A stretch of 64,000 bases of DNA from Psoroptes ovis (lineage: Eukaryota > Arthropoda > Arachnida > Sarcoptiformes > Psoroptidae), in NCBI GenBank assembly GCA_002943765.1, contig PQWQ01000001.1, positions 5,367,501-5,431,500 on the forward strand, read 5' to 3'. Of this stretch, positions 25,801 through 36,789 are shown piece after piece (the first letter of the stretch is position 1; each line of letters starts with the position of its first letter). The notes beneath the pieces were generated by a model. That model worked only from the letters and a program-made list of their open reading frames with translations, was not told the DNA's origin and searched no databases. The position numbers and the translations under genes were made by a program.

Positions 25801-28800
25801 GGGGTCATTCATCATGTACCAACAAACACGATGATGATGAACAAAATTATTATGATAATCATGGTGACAACAACAACAACAATGATGATGATGAATTATC
25901 AACGGAAAAACATCGAAATATATTATTACCACCAACAACACCTACAACAGCTGCAATCATGGTTAATTCTGATGGTACAACAACAACAACTAGTACAATG
26001 ACAATGACAACCGCTGTGACTACAACGGCTTCAACAAAGGCTATTGATTTCAATAACAATAATAATCATAGTCACAAACCGCATAAACATTTAAATGGTC
26101 ATCATAAATCATTGACGAAAAAACAAATAAAACAACAACAATTATTATCACCAATACCAACACCAACATCAACAACGAATATAACCAAAAATATATCCAA
26201 TTATAGTATTCGACGTAATCGTCGAAGATCATTGATAAATCATAGCACTATGATCACTACGGATAATCATAGTAGTCATAGTAGTGTTGGTGGTGGTGGT
26301 GGTGGATCAATATTACTATTGAATAGTTCAGCAACATTAGCCATGAAACAACGAGCATCGAATGCATTACGTGAACGTAAAGCATCAGTTACTCTAGGTG
26401 AGTTCTTCAAATATTTGTGATAATTACATCATTTTCTGTGGGCCCAATTTTCAAGGAAAAAAATGAAATTGAAAATCTCGGTGATGATAAAATTACCCTT
26501 TAGTTATATAAGTCAATATTTCAACCGAAATTTCTTGATTTAATTTTCTCAATTTTCCCATATTTCACGAATTAAGTTGTCCGAAAAGTTCTTGCCGATT
26601 TTCTCAAACAACTCTATTGAATAAGCTGCAAGAACTTTTCGGACAATCTAATATAGAAAAAAGTAATCATAATCATAATAATAATGATATTCATTTTCCA
26701 TTTTTCTCAAAATAAAATATCTTTGCAATATTTGAAATGATTTCTTCGTTTTTTTTTCATCAATTTTTTTGATTAGCAAAAATAAGAAATTGTCCGAAAA
26801 GTTTTGGCCGATTTTTCATTGAACAACTCTATTTGATTGAGCCAAATGAACTTTTCGGACAACCTGATAAGAAATTGTAAATTTCTTATAAATTAAATCA
26901 AGTTAAGAAACCCTCTGAACAACGAGAAGAGTAAATCATAATCACTTTGAAAAATATGGAAAAAAAAATGAAACCTAGAAATACATTAAATTAGAAATAT
27001 TATTATTTCCAACTTACTTAACCTAACAACAAATCAAATAACCAAAAATATGCACATTACACACGCAAATAATCATAATAATAATTACTTTCTTATTGAC
27101 TTATTTCATTTCAAGCATTTATTTTGAAATCAGGGTCTATTTCGGGTGAACTTTATTATTTCGAAGAAAAATATGAGAATTATTCGAGGCAAAATTATTA
27201 TTATTATTAGATCATTTTTATGGATTTGTCATTTATTATTATTTTGATAATAATTGTGTAATAATTCATAAATAGTTTTTTGAAAAATGACAAATAATTA
27301 TGATTATTATTATTATCATTATTTTTCATTATTATTATTTGATTGTCCCATAAGTTATTGCGGTTTTTTTGAATTTTTTTTCATTCGAAAAAACGCCGAG
27401 AACTTATGGGACAACCTAATATTATTTATCAATATTTCTCTATGGTTCGTTTATATTCACATTCAAAAGATTCATTTGAAAATCATCTGATTTTGATCTT
27501 TTTTGTTTGAGTTTTAATTTCAGTTTTGGTTTTGATAAATTTAAAAGAAAAGAAAATGTAAGAATTTAAATTTAGAAAGCTTTATAATAATAATAAAAAG
27601 TTGAAACAATATGAAATACGAAAATATTAGATTGTCCGAAAAGTTCATTCGGCTTAATCAATAGAGTTGTTCATTGAAATCGGCCAGAACTTTCCGGACA
27701 ACTTTTAATCAAATAAATGCATTGCAGTGAAGCCAACTTTTTTTGAAATTTTGAAAATAATTTTGCCAATTGTTCACATAGATATATTGATTTGACATAA
27801 ATTTTCCATAATTTTTTATTATTATTCAGTTAATTTGAATTTAATTTCCATTATTTTTCGTTTGTTTGTGGCAGCAGCAAACACTGATGATTATGACATG
27901 TATTTTTTCCAAAATTTAATTTCACCATAATAATCATGATCATAATATTAGGTTGTGTCCGAAAAGTTTCGGCGGCTTAATCAAATAGAGTTGCTGCATG
28001 AAAATCAGCCAAAACTTTTCGGACAACTTCATAAATAATAAATAATAATAATCGATTTCGAGAGAGGAAAAGAAAGAAATTTCTATTTTTTGAAATTTGA
28101 ACTATTTTCCTGGTAATAATAATGATTATTCCTCGCAAAAAATTATTTGCTTTTGCCAAATCTAAATGTAAAATATGATTGATTGATTGATTGACAAGAT
28201 TTACTCAGTCGTTTGGTTTTGTTTTTAGGGTCTTGGCTTTGGTTTTTTTTTTACCTAAATTAGTTAACCACAAAATAAATGAATGAATGAATGAAAACCA
28301 AGAAAAATTCATTCATTGAATACATAATTTACATGAAATCATCATTCATTTAATGTTATTAATAATTATTAGGTTGTCCATAAAGTTTTTGCCGATTATA
28401 TCGTAGGAAATTATTGGAAAATCGGCAAAAACTTTTCGGACAACCTAATAATAATAATAATAATTTCAATTTTTTCCGTATTTAATTAATGTTTTTCCTT
28501 TCATTTTACAGGCATTATAATGACAGCATTCACTGTTTGTTGGCTACCATTTTTTATATTAGCATTGTTACGTCCATTTTCAGCATCGGTCATGCAAATA
28601 CCGCGTTACGTAACCAGTATCGCATTATGGTTGGGTTATGTTAATTCGGTAAGTTGTAATTTTCGGCTGTCTGTGTGTTCATATATGTGTGTGAGTATTG
28701 AACCCATAAGTTGAAATTTACGAAAATCGATATTACAGACCCTTTGTGTGTGTGTCTATGTGTTTGTTTAGGATCTAAAACTCTAGGGTTACCAAAACGA

Positions 28801-31800
28801 CAATTATTTTTCATTTTTAATTTTATTCCGTTCGTTTTTCTCCATGCGAATAGTATTAAGTCGTCCGGAAAGTTTTTTGCCAATCATATCATAGGAAATA
28901 ATGAGAAAATCGGTAAAAACTTATCGGACAACCTATTAATAATATTATGATCTAATAACAATTGTCATCCATCCATTCCATATTATTATTAAACCATGTG
29001 AAACCAACGAGCAAAAAACCTCAGAAAAAAATTATGATAATTTTTTCCATGAACCAACCACCAAATGTTTAAAATATGTAGATGACAGGAGTGGTCAAAA
29101 AAAAATTATTGAATTTAATCTAATTTTTGTTTTTGAATATAATTTAAATATTATTTTCCACATATATTAATGACATGGTTTTTGTTTTTCATGTGTTTCA
29201 TGTCTTGTAGGTTGTCCGCAAAAGTTCATTCGGCTTAATCCGATAGAGTTGCTAATGAAAATCGGCCATAACTTTTCGGACGGCCTTATATTTCAATGAA
29301 AATTAGAACATAATTATTTTATTGAATTAGATTAATATTTTGGGAAAAATTCATAAAAATGTCATCGATCTGGATTGAAAATTAGATTATTATTGCTATT
29401 ATCATTATTTGAAAATGATATCTGAAAATTATCGAATGCAAATTGAATCCAAACAAACCAAAAATACCAAGAAATATTAAATCTTAAAATATTAGGCATG
29501 TCCGAAAAGTTTTGGCCGATTTTCATCGGCAACTCTATTCTATTAAGCCGAATAAACTTTTCAGACAAATTGAGAATCGAAAAAAAAACCAATTTCAATC
29601 AATGGTGGAATTTCTATAGTCTAGTCCGAGACAATCGATCATTTATTCTTTTCATTTCTAAGAAATATTCATGAATATTTCTTATTATTATTGTCATCAT
29701 TATTCCTTATGATCAATGAACACGAAATCAAATGAATATTCAATTCGAATTGAATTTGAATTTATTTGTGTGTTCGTATATACGTTTATTGTACACTTTT
29801 GCTCTGTATGGAAATTCATGTGTGTAAATTCATTAGAATATCAAAAGAAAATAGAAAAAAAAACTGAGCAAAGAATACATCCTATTATTTTCTTTAAGGA
29901 AAAGAAAATACAATAAGAAAAATAATGTCAAATACATTATTATTTGATGTATTTTGGGTTGTCCCATAAGTTTTTGCCGTTTTTTGAATGAAAAAAATCC
30001 AAAAAAAACGGCAAAAACTTATGGGACAACCATATATATAATGATAATCACATATATATTTTTTTTCCATTGTGACCAATAATAATTCAATATGATTATT
30101 ATTATTATTGATCAAATGATGAACCAGATGATCAGTATGATTTTCTTTTATCAACAAAAGAAAAAAAACATGTATGTTGACATATATATGCAACAACATT
30201 TGCATCGAATAATAATAATCATAATAAAATGAAATGAAATGAAATAAGAATCATTATCTCATATATTACAATAATAATAATATTTGATTGTCCGAAAAGT
30301 TTTGGCCGATTTTCATTGGGCAACTCTATTCGATTAAGCCGAATAAACTTTTCGGACAACAATCTAATCGTAATAATATTAGTAAAAAATAATTTTGATT
30401 ATTGTTGTTTGTTGTTGTGTGAATATGGATATGATGACATTACATAACAATAATGTGTGTAATACAATAACACACCATATAAATGTCAATCTAAAAGCTA
30501 TAATTTTCATCTTTGGCGTAAAGCAAAGCAATAAATTCGAAAATTGAATGTAATATGTGAATTCAATTTATGATTTCATTTTTTTACACAATAATCATCA
30601 ATATGCATAATTTACAAGAATTTCACCAATGTGAATTCATATTTTTTGAACATTATCAGGTTGTTGTCCGAAAAGTTCATTCAGCTTAATTCGGTAGAGT
30701 TGCTCGTGAAAATTGGCCAAAACTTTTCGGACAACCTTATATTTCTTTAATATTTTTTGCTTTATTTCAAAGTTTTTCCACATTCAATTATTCTTTGAAC
30801 TCATTTGCCAAAGTAAATTGGAAATTTGATTTCTTTTTTTTTCTTCATTTTTCCAAGATTTCACCATTTATGAATGTTTTTCACAATTTTTTTTCCCGGC
30901 TCTTCCCATATTACATAAATTATGATCTTGGAAAAGCCCTTGGAAAAAATTAAGGAATTCTATTGAAGGTTGTCCGAAAAGTTTTCGCTGATTTTATCGT
31001 AGGGAGTTATGAGAAAATCGACAAGAACTTTTCGGACAACCTAATAATAAATTCGAATATTTTTCTAAATGAAACCGAATAGTAGAAATAAACATTAAAG
31101 AAAATAATAATAAATTCTTGATGAATTCATAGCTCCTTGAACATTGAAAGCATTTAGCATCAATTTTCGTTGAATTATTATTCGCGAATTCCTTGATAAA
31201 TTACATTATTTACGATATGTTATTATTTTCACAAATACAGAAATGAAATGAAATAATATTAGATTGTACGCAAAGTTTTTGCCGATTATTTCGTTTGGAA
31301 AATCATTGCGAATTCGGCCAGAACTTTTCGGACAACCTAAATAATAATTGTTTCACTTGGGAAATATTTATTACATGAAATAATAATAGCAGCAGCAACA
31401 ACAACAGCCCAAAAACTTATTACCTCTTAAAAATTTTCAATTTCCAAAAACTAACTTTTTTTCCATTCTTTCTTATCATCATTATCCTTCAATATGTTTA
31501 GATGTTAAATCCGATTATCTATGTTACATTTCATCAAGATTTTCGTCGTGCATTCAAATATTTATTATGTTTTCAATGTCGTTCAATGGGAACGAGGCTT
31601 CGTGAAGAAGCATATCTAAGTCAATATGGTAAATGTAATACTTATAATACTAATAATAACAGTAATATCAATATTAATATTAATCATCATCAACATCATC
31701 AACAAATGCAACAACAACGGCAGCAACAACGTTTGAATAGTTGTAATCGAATGATAATGATGAATAAAAACAATGATATCAATAATAATAACACTGATGA

Positions 31801-32236
31801 TATCAATGATAATGATAATAATAATACTAATAAAATCAACAAAAATGATCAAAATGAACCAAAAAGATTATTTAAAATGATATTATCGAACAAAGTTAAC
31901 AATGATAATGATGATGATAATAATAATAATAAAAGTAATATTGATAATAATAATATTGAAGAATCAAAAGCATTAATGTCAATCAATAATGATAATGATG
32001 GTACAGGTTTAATTTATAGCAAACAAACAGATTTTAGTTCATCATTGAATTTTGACAAGTTACCACCACCGTTATCATCGATATCATCAGCAACAATGAT
32101 CGATACAATGGTCACAACAACGACGACCACTACGAATGCACAAATGATAACAACAATTGAACGAAATTCGAATCATAATGAAAATAATGGCATCGACAAG
32201 GGTGATAATTATGATAATCGAGCGGGTCAAGTTTAA
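15763..32236 (+). CDS. 5-HT7: 5-HT7-like serotonin receptor (class A GPCR), six exons
   Basis: Predicted plasma-membrane receptor for serotonin; the insect homologue couples to Gs/cAMP (family knowledge). Exons are 15763-16873, 16955-17079, 24727-24898, 25153-26397, 28512-28648 and 31502-32236, summing to 3525 nt (1174 aa). Landmarks: TM1 with GN (N391), LAISD in TM2 (D419), TM3 disulphide C446 and amine-binding D453, DRY 470-472, ECL2 C524, CWLPFF at 894-899 in TM6, NPIIY at 933-937. The ILGNEH loop, the KASVTLGIIMTAFTVCWLPF segment and the tail ending in SQYG resemble remembered Drosophila 5-HT7 more than 5-HT1. Odd points: a 370-residue Asn/Ser/Thr-rich N-terminus, a roughly 310-residue loop 3 with a cysteine cluster, and a 200-residue Asn/Asp-rich tail. 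Another biogenic amine subtype is possible. The start codon is the least certain part. Confidence 0.85.
16955..17079 (+). CDS. 5-HT7: 5-HT7-like receptor exon 2 (TM1)
   Basis: Starts after the acceptor CCCCAAAAG; the upstream 81-nt intron (16874-16954) contains an in-frame TAA at 16906. Encodes TM1 with IIGNILVCLSVI and the loop RKLRHPSNYLL, and ends in phase 0 at GTAAGT. Confidence 0.85.
18610..18692 (+). mobile_element. MITE copy 21, type B
   Basis: TTAGGCATGTCCGAAAAG left, CTTTTCGGACAACCTC right. The core is slightly rearranged (TGTATGTGCC). Confidence 0.85.
18761..18780. repeat. Poly(A) run
   Basis: Uninterrupted A run of about 21 bases. No retroposed gene is visible beside it. Confidence 0.85.
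19279..19361. mobile_element. MITE copy 22, type A
   Basis: TTAGGTTTTCCGAAAAG left, TTATATCGTAAGG core, CTTATCGGACAACCTAATA right. Confidence 0.87.
19551..19720. mobile_element. Family D hairpin, copy 2 (longest)
   Basis: Arms AGTTTTAATTCAGAGTTTTA and CTACGAATTAAAACTTGAAA pair through most of the element. The inner stem is AGAGTTTTCAAGTTAAATTT against its complement. The right end has the family terminus CCCTGTAAA and the left terminus is eroded. Confidence 0.7.
19904..19987 (-). mobile_element. MITE copy 23, type B
   Basis: TTAGCGATTGTCCGAAAAG left, CTTTACGGACAACC right. Confidence 0.85.
21684..21768. mobile_element. MITE copy 24, type C
   Basis: TTAGGTTGCCCCATAAG left, CTTATGGGACGACCCAATA right. 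Confidence 0.85.
22230..22311. mobile_element. MITE copy 25, A/C intermediate
   Basis: Left GGTTGTCCCAAAAG and right CATATGGGACAACCTAATA are type C-like ends. The core TATATCGTAGAAAATC is type A. Confidence 0.85.
22888..22968 (+). mobile_element. MITE copy 26, type B
   Basis: CTATCCGGAAAGTTC left (unmatched variant), CTTTTCGGACAATCTAATA right. Confidence 0.82.
23317..23400. mobile_element. MITE copy 27, type C
   Basis: TTAGCTTGTCCCATAAG left, AAGAACTTATGGGACAACC right. Confidence 0.87.
23706..23790 (-). mobile_element. MITE copy 28, type B
   Basis: TTAGCAATTGTCCGAAAAG left, AACTTTCCGGACAACCCTAA right. Confidence 0.85.
23946..24029 (-). mobile_element. MITE copy 29, type B
   Basis: TTAGTATTGTCCGAAAAG left, CTTTCCGGACAACCTAATA right. 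It shares the ATAGAAT..CTCATAAAAAT core variant and the CCGG right arm with copy 28, 156 bp away, so they may be recent siblings. Confidence 0.87.
24264..24344 (+). mobile_element. MITE copy 30, type B
   Basis: TAAGGTTGTCCAAAAAG left, CTTTTCGGACAACCTAATA right. Confidence 0.85.
24609..24630. repeat. (CA)n microsatellite
   Basis: Eleven CA units, about 100 bp upstream of receptor exon 3. Confidence 0.9.
24727..24898 (+). CDS. 5-HT7: 5-HT7-like receptor exon 3 (TM2-TM3)
   Basis: Phase-0 start with VSLAISDLCVAILVMP. Contains the disulphide Cys in ICDLWVSFD and the amine-anchoring Asp, ending at LCTISI plus the first base of the DRY Asp codon. Donor GTTTGT. Read directly from sequence and missed by simple ORF calling because no ATG starts it. 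Confidence 0.9.
25153..26397 (+). CDS. 5-HT7: 5-HT7-like receptor exon 4 (DRY to loop 3)
   Basis: Acceptor CTATAG splits the DRY Asp codon, so the ATG at 25143 just upstream lies in the intron and is not a start. Encodes TM4, ECL2, TM5 (YATLGAFYIPLIVMIVMYY) and nearly all of loop 3, including poly-Gln, poly-Ser, a cysteine cluster at residues 671-685, His/Asn runs and GGGGGG. Ends in phase 1 after KASVTL at GTGAGT. Confidence 0.9.
26572..26653 (+). mobile_element. MITE copy 31, type B with A-like right arm
   Basis: AAGTTGTCCGAAAAG left, AACAACTCTATTG core, GCAAGAACTTTTCGGACAAT right instead of CGAATGAAC. Confidence 0.82.
26786..26870 (+). mobile_element. MITE copy 32, type B
   Basis: AAATTGTCCGAAAAG left, CTTTTCGGACAACCTGATAA right. 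ATAAGAAAT flanks both ends. Confidence 0.85.
27339..27421. mobile_element. MITE copy 33, type C
   Basis: TTGATTGTCCCATAAG left, AACTTATGGGACAACCTAAT right. Confidence 0.87.
27627..27708 (-). mobile_element. MITE copy 34, type B
   Basis: TTAGATTGTCCGAAAAG left, GAACTTTCCGGACAACTTTT right. Confidence 0.86.
27948..28031 (-). mobile_element. MITE copy 35, type B
   Basis: TTAGGTTGTGTCCGAAAAG left (duplicated TG), CTTTTCGGACAACTTC right. Confidence 0.84.
28369..28450. mobile_element. MITE copy 36, type A, near-consensus
   Basis: TTAGGTTGTCCATAAAG left, TATATCGTAGGAAAT core, CTTTTCGGACAACCTAATA right. Confidence 0.9.
28512..28648 (+). CDS. 5-HT7: 5-HT7-like receptor exon 5 (TM6-TM7)
   Basis: Completes the Gly codon split from exon 4, then reads IIMTAFTVCWLPFFILALL followed by RPFS and ALWLGYVNS. 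The CWLP toggle motif is intact. Phase-0 donor GTAAGT at 28649. Confidence 0.93.
28855..28938. mobile_element. MITE copy 37, type A
   Basis: TTAAGTCGTCCGGAAAG left, ATCATATCATAGG core, CTTATCGGACAACCTATTA right. Confidence 0.85.
29207..29290 (-). mobile_element. MITE copy 38, type B
   Basis: TAGGTTGTCCGCAAAAG left, AACTTTTCGGACGGCCTTAT right. Confidence 0.85.
29492..29570 (+). mobile_element. MITE copy 39, type B
   Basis: TTAGGCATGTCCGAAAAG left, AAACTTTTCAGACAAATT right. Right terminus degraded. Confidence 0.83.
29954..30032. mobile_element. MITE copy 40, type C
   Basis: TTGGGTTGTCCCATAAG left, ACTTATGGGACAACC right. Confidence 0.87.
30283..30368 (+). mobile_element. MITE copy 41, type B
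   Basis: TTGATTGTCCGAAAAG left, CTTTTCGGACAACAATCTAA right. Confidence 0.86.
30657..30740 (-). mobile_element. MITE copy 42, type B
   Basis: CAGGTTGTTGTCCGAAAAG left (TTG duplicated), CTTTTCGGACAACCTTATA right. Confidence 0.85.
30965..31046. mobile_element. MITE copy 43, type A
   Basis: GAAGGTTGTCCGAAAAG left, TTTATCGTAGGGAG core, CTTTTCGGACAACCTAATA right. Confidence 0.87.
31258..31341. mobile_element. MITE copy 44, type A
   Basis: TTAGATTGTACGCAAAG left, CTTTTCGGACAACCTAAATA right. Confidence 0.86.
31502..32236 (+). CDS. 5-HT7: 5-HT7-like receptor exon 6 (NPxxY and C-tail)
   Basis: Begins MLNPIIYVTFHQDFRRAFK directly after TTTAG; this ATG is an internal codon. The tail has LLCFQC as a likely palmitoylation site, then RLREEAYLSQYGK, a 5-HT7-like stretch. 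About 200 low-complexity Asn/Asp/Gln/Thr residues follow to the TAA at 32234. Confidence 0.9.
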   Translation: MLNPIIYVTFHQDFRRAFKYLLCFQCRSMGTRLREEAYLSQYGKCNTYNTNNNSNINININHHQHHQQMQQQRQQQRLNSCNRMIMMNKNNDINNNNTDDINDNDNNNTNKINKNDQNEPKRLFKMILSNKVNNDNDDDNNNNKSNIDNNNIEESKALMSINNDNDGTGLIYSKQTDFSSSLNFDKLPPPLSSISSATMIDTMVTTTTTTTNAQMITTIERNSNHNENNGIDKGDNYDNRAGQV

Positions 32237-32354
32237 TTTAACGAAAATTAAGACTATTTTACACATGTGGAATCAAACTATTTACACCGAGAACAAACAG
32301 GGTTTTATTTTATTTTCAAAATTTTATTTTGAAATTTTAATTTTCAAAAATATG

Positions 32355-32360
32355 AATAAA
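32355..32360 (+). terminator. AATAAA poly(A) signal of the receptor gene
   Basis: First AATAAA after the receptor stop, 118 nt downstream. MITE copy 45 begins 26 nt beyond it, about where cleavage would fall. Confidence 0.5.
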
Positions 32361-32386
32361 ATTTAAAATTTTTGAAAAATCAAATA

Positions 32387-32468
32387 CAAGGTTGTCCGAA
32401 AAGTTTTTGCCGATTTTCATCAATAACTGGATTGATTAAGCCGAATGAACTTTTCGGACAACCTAATA
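32387..32468 (+). mobile_element. MITE copy 45, type B with A-like left arm
   Basis: AAGGTTGTCCGAAAAG then TTTTGCCGATTTTC (type A arm) on the left; AAGCCGAATGAACTTTTCGG on the right. Confidence 0.84.
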
Positions 32469-33061
32469 TATTCAAAAGCAATTTGTTTATTCATTTTTCG
32501 CCTATTTTTGTCCAACAACCTTCAAAATACACATTGAAAATCAATGAATCATTCAAATATGTTTTTGTTTTTGTTGTTTCTGCCAAAATTTTCCCTCAAA
32601 AAAAATATTTTTCAACAATGTTACATCGCCTATGATCATCACTATCTTCGGCTGTTATCTGCATTTTTTTTTTTTTTTGCTCCGGAAGATAGGAATTTGC
32701 TTCGACTATCAACATCGAGATAGTGGTGAGCTATAGCCTCTGTGTGTGTGTGTATGTGGACCTGTCATAACTTTTCATATTTTTCAAATTCATTCATTTT
32801 TACTTCTCCATTCATTCATCGTTATTTGTCAAATATGGAATTTTTTATCATCGTACATTATTTCGCTTGATCATTGCCTTTGATGGCTGAGGAATGAAAT
32901 AAAATGAAAGAATTTCATCGAAAAAAATAAAGGAAAAATTCCAGAATATTTTCCGTAGAATCATTGTCCATCATTATTGTTTTGTTGTTGTTGTTGTTGT
33001 CGATGTTTAACAAAAATTTCAATACAAAATTTTCGATTAAAAATTATTTATATTTCAATTT

Positions 33062-33143
33062 TTAGATTGTCCGAAAAGTCAATTTCGATTAATCGAATAG
33101 AGTTGTTCATGAAAATCGGCCAAAACTTTACGGACAGGCTAAT
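33062..33143 (-). mobile_element. MITE copy 46, type B
   Basis: TTAGATTGTCCGAAAAG left, CTTTACGGACAGGCTAATA right. Confidence 0.84.
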
Positions 33144-33285
33144 ATTCTGGACATTTACTATGTTGTATGTTCGTTTATTTATATGCGTGTATATGTACCA
33201 TTTAATGTTTTTTTTTTTGTATTTTTCCATTTTCAACCAATCGTTCATCATTCATGTTATCATCAATTCGGTATATCATTGATCG

Positions 33286-33316
<31 letters not shown>

Positions 33317-35417
33317 GTTTAACAAATTTGTTGTTCTTGTTTTATTCTTTTTCCGATTCTTTGGGTCTTGTTGGTTATTATCGAAACGATATTGGACAAC
33401 ATGCGAACAAATTTTGGTCCGAAGAACAAAAAAAAATTTTATTTAAAAGTCTATGAAAAATGCAAAACATTGAACATTGAACCAGGGAAGACCAAGGGGA
33501 AAATAAAAATAAAAATAAAATTCAAAGATAAAATGAAAAAAAAATTAAATTGTACAAGTTCAACATTTCAGTGATCGATCACAGAAACATTTAAAAAAAT
33601 TGCATTGAAAATACATTGAAATACATGGTGATTCAATGTTGATTGTTTTCTGTTGTTGGTTGTTGTTCCTGTTATTTCATTCATTGATATCAATGTATTT
33701 TCCAATTTTGTGGTGATGATGATCATTATTGTTTCGAATAATGTTTCGAATGTTTTTTGTTTTTTCATCGATTTTTTCTTCGATTTTTAAGAATTTCATT
33801 TTATTTCTTCTCCTTAAAACTTGTTCGTATATAATGAATTATCATTATCATTATTTACCGGAGTGATACTCGGTGATTACATGTTCATTTCTCCGTTGAT
33901 TTGTTTATTTATTTACAAATTACATTTGTTGGCCCGAAATCGGTTGTTGTTCTTTGCTGCATTGAGCTGCTTTATATTCCATTTATTTTTAAAAGATCGC
34001 CTCCATTTAACATTTACCTGACGATTTTTCATTTGTTTTCTTTAAATAGATGGATGTATGGTCGGTTGGTTGGTTGGATGGAAGGATGGATGGCAAACCT
34101 TATGTAAAACGTATGAAACAATAATAAGAATAAATGAAAAATATTCGAATCAATTGTGTAATATTCATCATCATCATCTTGGGCCGTATTATCATCTTGG
34201 GCCATATTATTCATGTTTCATTATCATCATCATCATCAACAAAGCGATTCATTTTAATGATTATTCATAAATCTTTTCTTATTTATTTATTTGAAAATAT
34301 TTAACAATGACATGGATAGATAAGATAAGATGGAATAAGATTTAACAAATTCCATACAAAAGTGAATATTCATTTTTCATTCATTCATCATTCCATGAAA
34401 CCAAAGCATGAAACAAAACATCATCTCTGAGATTGGATTGTGTTTGAATTTCTGCATGGAACAAATATGGATGTTGACATTCCTCATGTTTTCCTATCAT
34501 TTTTTGCTCCACAAAAAGATTGACAAATATTCCAACGTAATCAAAGTAAACAAATTTGAATTTAAATTGAAAAAAAATCCTTGAATAATTTGGTCGAATT
34601 GAGACCATTTTTGGATTGAAAATGAGACCTTAAACCCCTTTAAATCATTATCCATATGTCTTTGTAGCTAGATGCATCCTTGTATATTCAAATACATTTA
34701 TACGGTACCACCAACCAAAATCATCAACTTTGATGATCAACGACGGTGTGTATTGAAACGTCTTCATTTTCAAACGACAAATGATCAAATGAACGAATCA
34801 ATACAAATCTTATACATTTCATTCATTTAATTCACGTTCAATTTGATTCAAGTTCACTTATGTTTTTGCTCGTTGATTGTCATTTTGTATAAAAATGAAT
34901 AAATGAATTGTCATTAGTCATCATTTGAATGACTGAATCAAATACTGAATGATCAATATTCACATTTATTTATTCAGTGAATAAAGTTGAAAAATTTTAA
35001 TTTTTATTGATGATCACATAGCAAAGACAACACAACACAATACAACATGTCAAGACATTTGCATAGGCAATAGGGGGTGGAAAAAAAATGAATATAAATA
35101 ATGCACAGTTGATTATCATCATCAACATTGGATGATGATTTGTGTTTGTGTTTTGAATTTGATTTGTTTCTTATTTTTTATTTTTTCGATAATAAATAAA
35201 TGTTACCAGCAAGGCTATTGTTTGTTTGTTCCATTTTCTCTTGATCTTTGATGCTTCTTTTCAACTTCTTTTTTCATGCATTGAATTATCATTGTTTTGT
35301 TTTGAAACAAATGAATCAAATTGTTTGTTTTTGAATCAAATATAAAAAAATGAAATAAAATTAATGGAATTTTTTATATGTATGTATCCTCATTATTATT
35401 TATTATTTATATTGTTT

Positions 35418-35502
35418 TTAGGCGCGTCCGAAAAGTTTTGGCCGATTTTCATCTAACAACTCTATCGTGATTGAGCCGAATGAACTTTTCGGACAACGTG
35501 AT
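35418..35502 (+). mobile_element. MITE copy 47, type B
   Basis: TTAGGCGCGTCCGAAAAG left, CTTTTCGGACAACGTGATA right. Confidence 0.85.
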
Positions 35503-36450
35503 AGTTTTTTACATTACAATTGTTTTCTTTCTTATTCGTTTGTTTTTTTTCAAAAAACAAAATTTTAACAATGATTATCCATAGTGAATATATGCAACAA
35601 AGTCTGTCGGTGATGATCATCATCATCAGTGTCGTTTGAAAATGATTTTTCTTTGTGTATTTTCGTAAATTAGTTTTTTCAATTTCAATTTTTTGAAAAT
35701 CAAATCTGTGATAGTTCCACATGCTGTGGTGGTGGCCTATTGTTATCATCATCATGATAATTATTATCAGTGAAAATCACCGACAAAACTTATTGAATAA
35801 TTTAAATTTTCAAAATTTCCCGCAACAGAAAATGGAAAATCATCAAATCCAATGGGCCAAAAAGCCAAAGAGCTATAAAAGTCAAATGAATTTATTTATT
35901 TGAAATAATCAACATTTTTCAAACATCAAAAATGTGTTTTTCTTCAATACGATTCTATGATCATCATCATTAATAAATGTACAACAAATAATAATGATTT
36001 CCACACTATTTTTTGGGTAAGTAGAAATTACCGCCTTTAAATTATTATTTCCTTTTTGGTTTTCTTTAAAAATTTAAAATCCTTAACATTTACAATGCAA
36101 GCGAGCTAGTAGCCATCTTATGGTGATCGATACTCACCGCTCGAATTCCAAGGGTTAATTTCAAAAATATAAAAATCAAACATTGAAATCTTTGTATTAC
36201 AATACAAATAAACAATAGAAAATTATATCATTGAATTGAAATTGTATTTACTAGCTATTATTATGGCTATAATTATCAATAATGGCATTGACAGACACAT
36301 GGAAAAACATTATAATTTTATTATATTTATTTATTTATCAGTTTAAATAAAACAATATTAATCATAATTGAATTAAATACATTTATTATAACAAACAAAA
36401 AAAATAATAACAGAAATATAACCAATGAAAATTTTCAAAATAAATAATAT

Positions 36451-36534
36451 TCAAGGATGTCCGAAAAGTTCTGGCCAATTTTCATCGAGCAATTTTATTC
36501 AATAAGCCGAATGAACTTTTCGGACAGCCTAATA
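36451..36534 (+). mobile_element. MITE copy 48, type B
   Basis: AAGGATGTCCGAAAAGTTC left, CTTTTCGGACAGCCTAATA right. Confidence 0.85.
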
Positions 36535-36707
36535 TTTGACCATAGAATTTAATTATGATTAGCATTTGTTTCGCATTTCATTTTTTTTTCAAGACAATAA
36601 CGTTGATGATGTTTGATGATAATAATAATAACATTGATAACATAACATATCATAATCTTAAAAACATCTTTCATCAATCGTTCCATTATTGTTTAGCATT
36701 ATAGTTA

Positions 36708-36789
36708 TTAGGCTGTCCGAAAAGTTTTTGCCGATTATATCGTAGAGAATTATTAGAAAATCGGCAAAAATTTGCAGGACAACCTATTA
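36708..36789. mobile_element. MITE copy 49, type A
   Basis: TTAGGCTGTCCGAAAAG left, TATATCGTAGAGAAT core, TTTGCAGGACAACCTATTA right (eroded stem). Confidence 0.84.

Larger units (their letters stand above)
26398..28511 (+). other. 5-HT7-like receptor intron 4, 2.1 kb
   Basis: Contains MITE copies 31-36. The last ends only 61 bp before the exon 5 acceptor TTTTACAG. No other feature recognised. Confidence 0.8.
28649..31501 (+). other. 5-HT7-like receptor intron 5, 2.9 kb, MITE-dense
   Basis: Eight MITEs (copies 37-44) occupy about a quarter of this intron, the highest local density in the window. No exon-like sequence was recognised. Confidence 0.8.

Noticed and set aside
34381..34608. 75-codon minus-strand ORF with a fairly complex ending
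   Set aside because: It looks slightly protein-like, but no family, splice partner or signal sequence could be seen; not enough to call.
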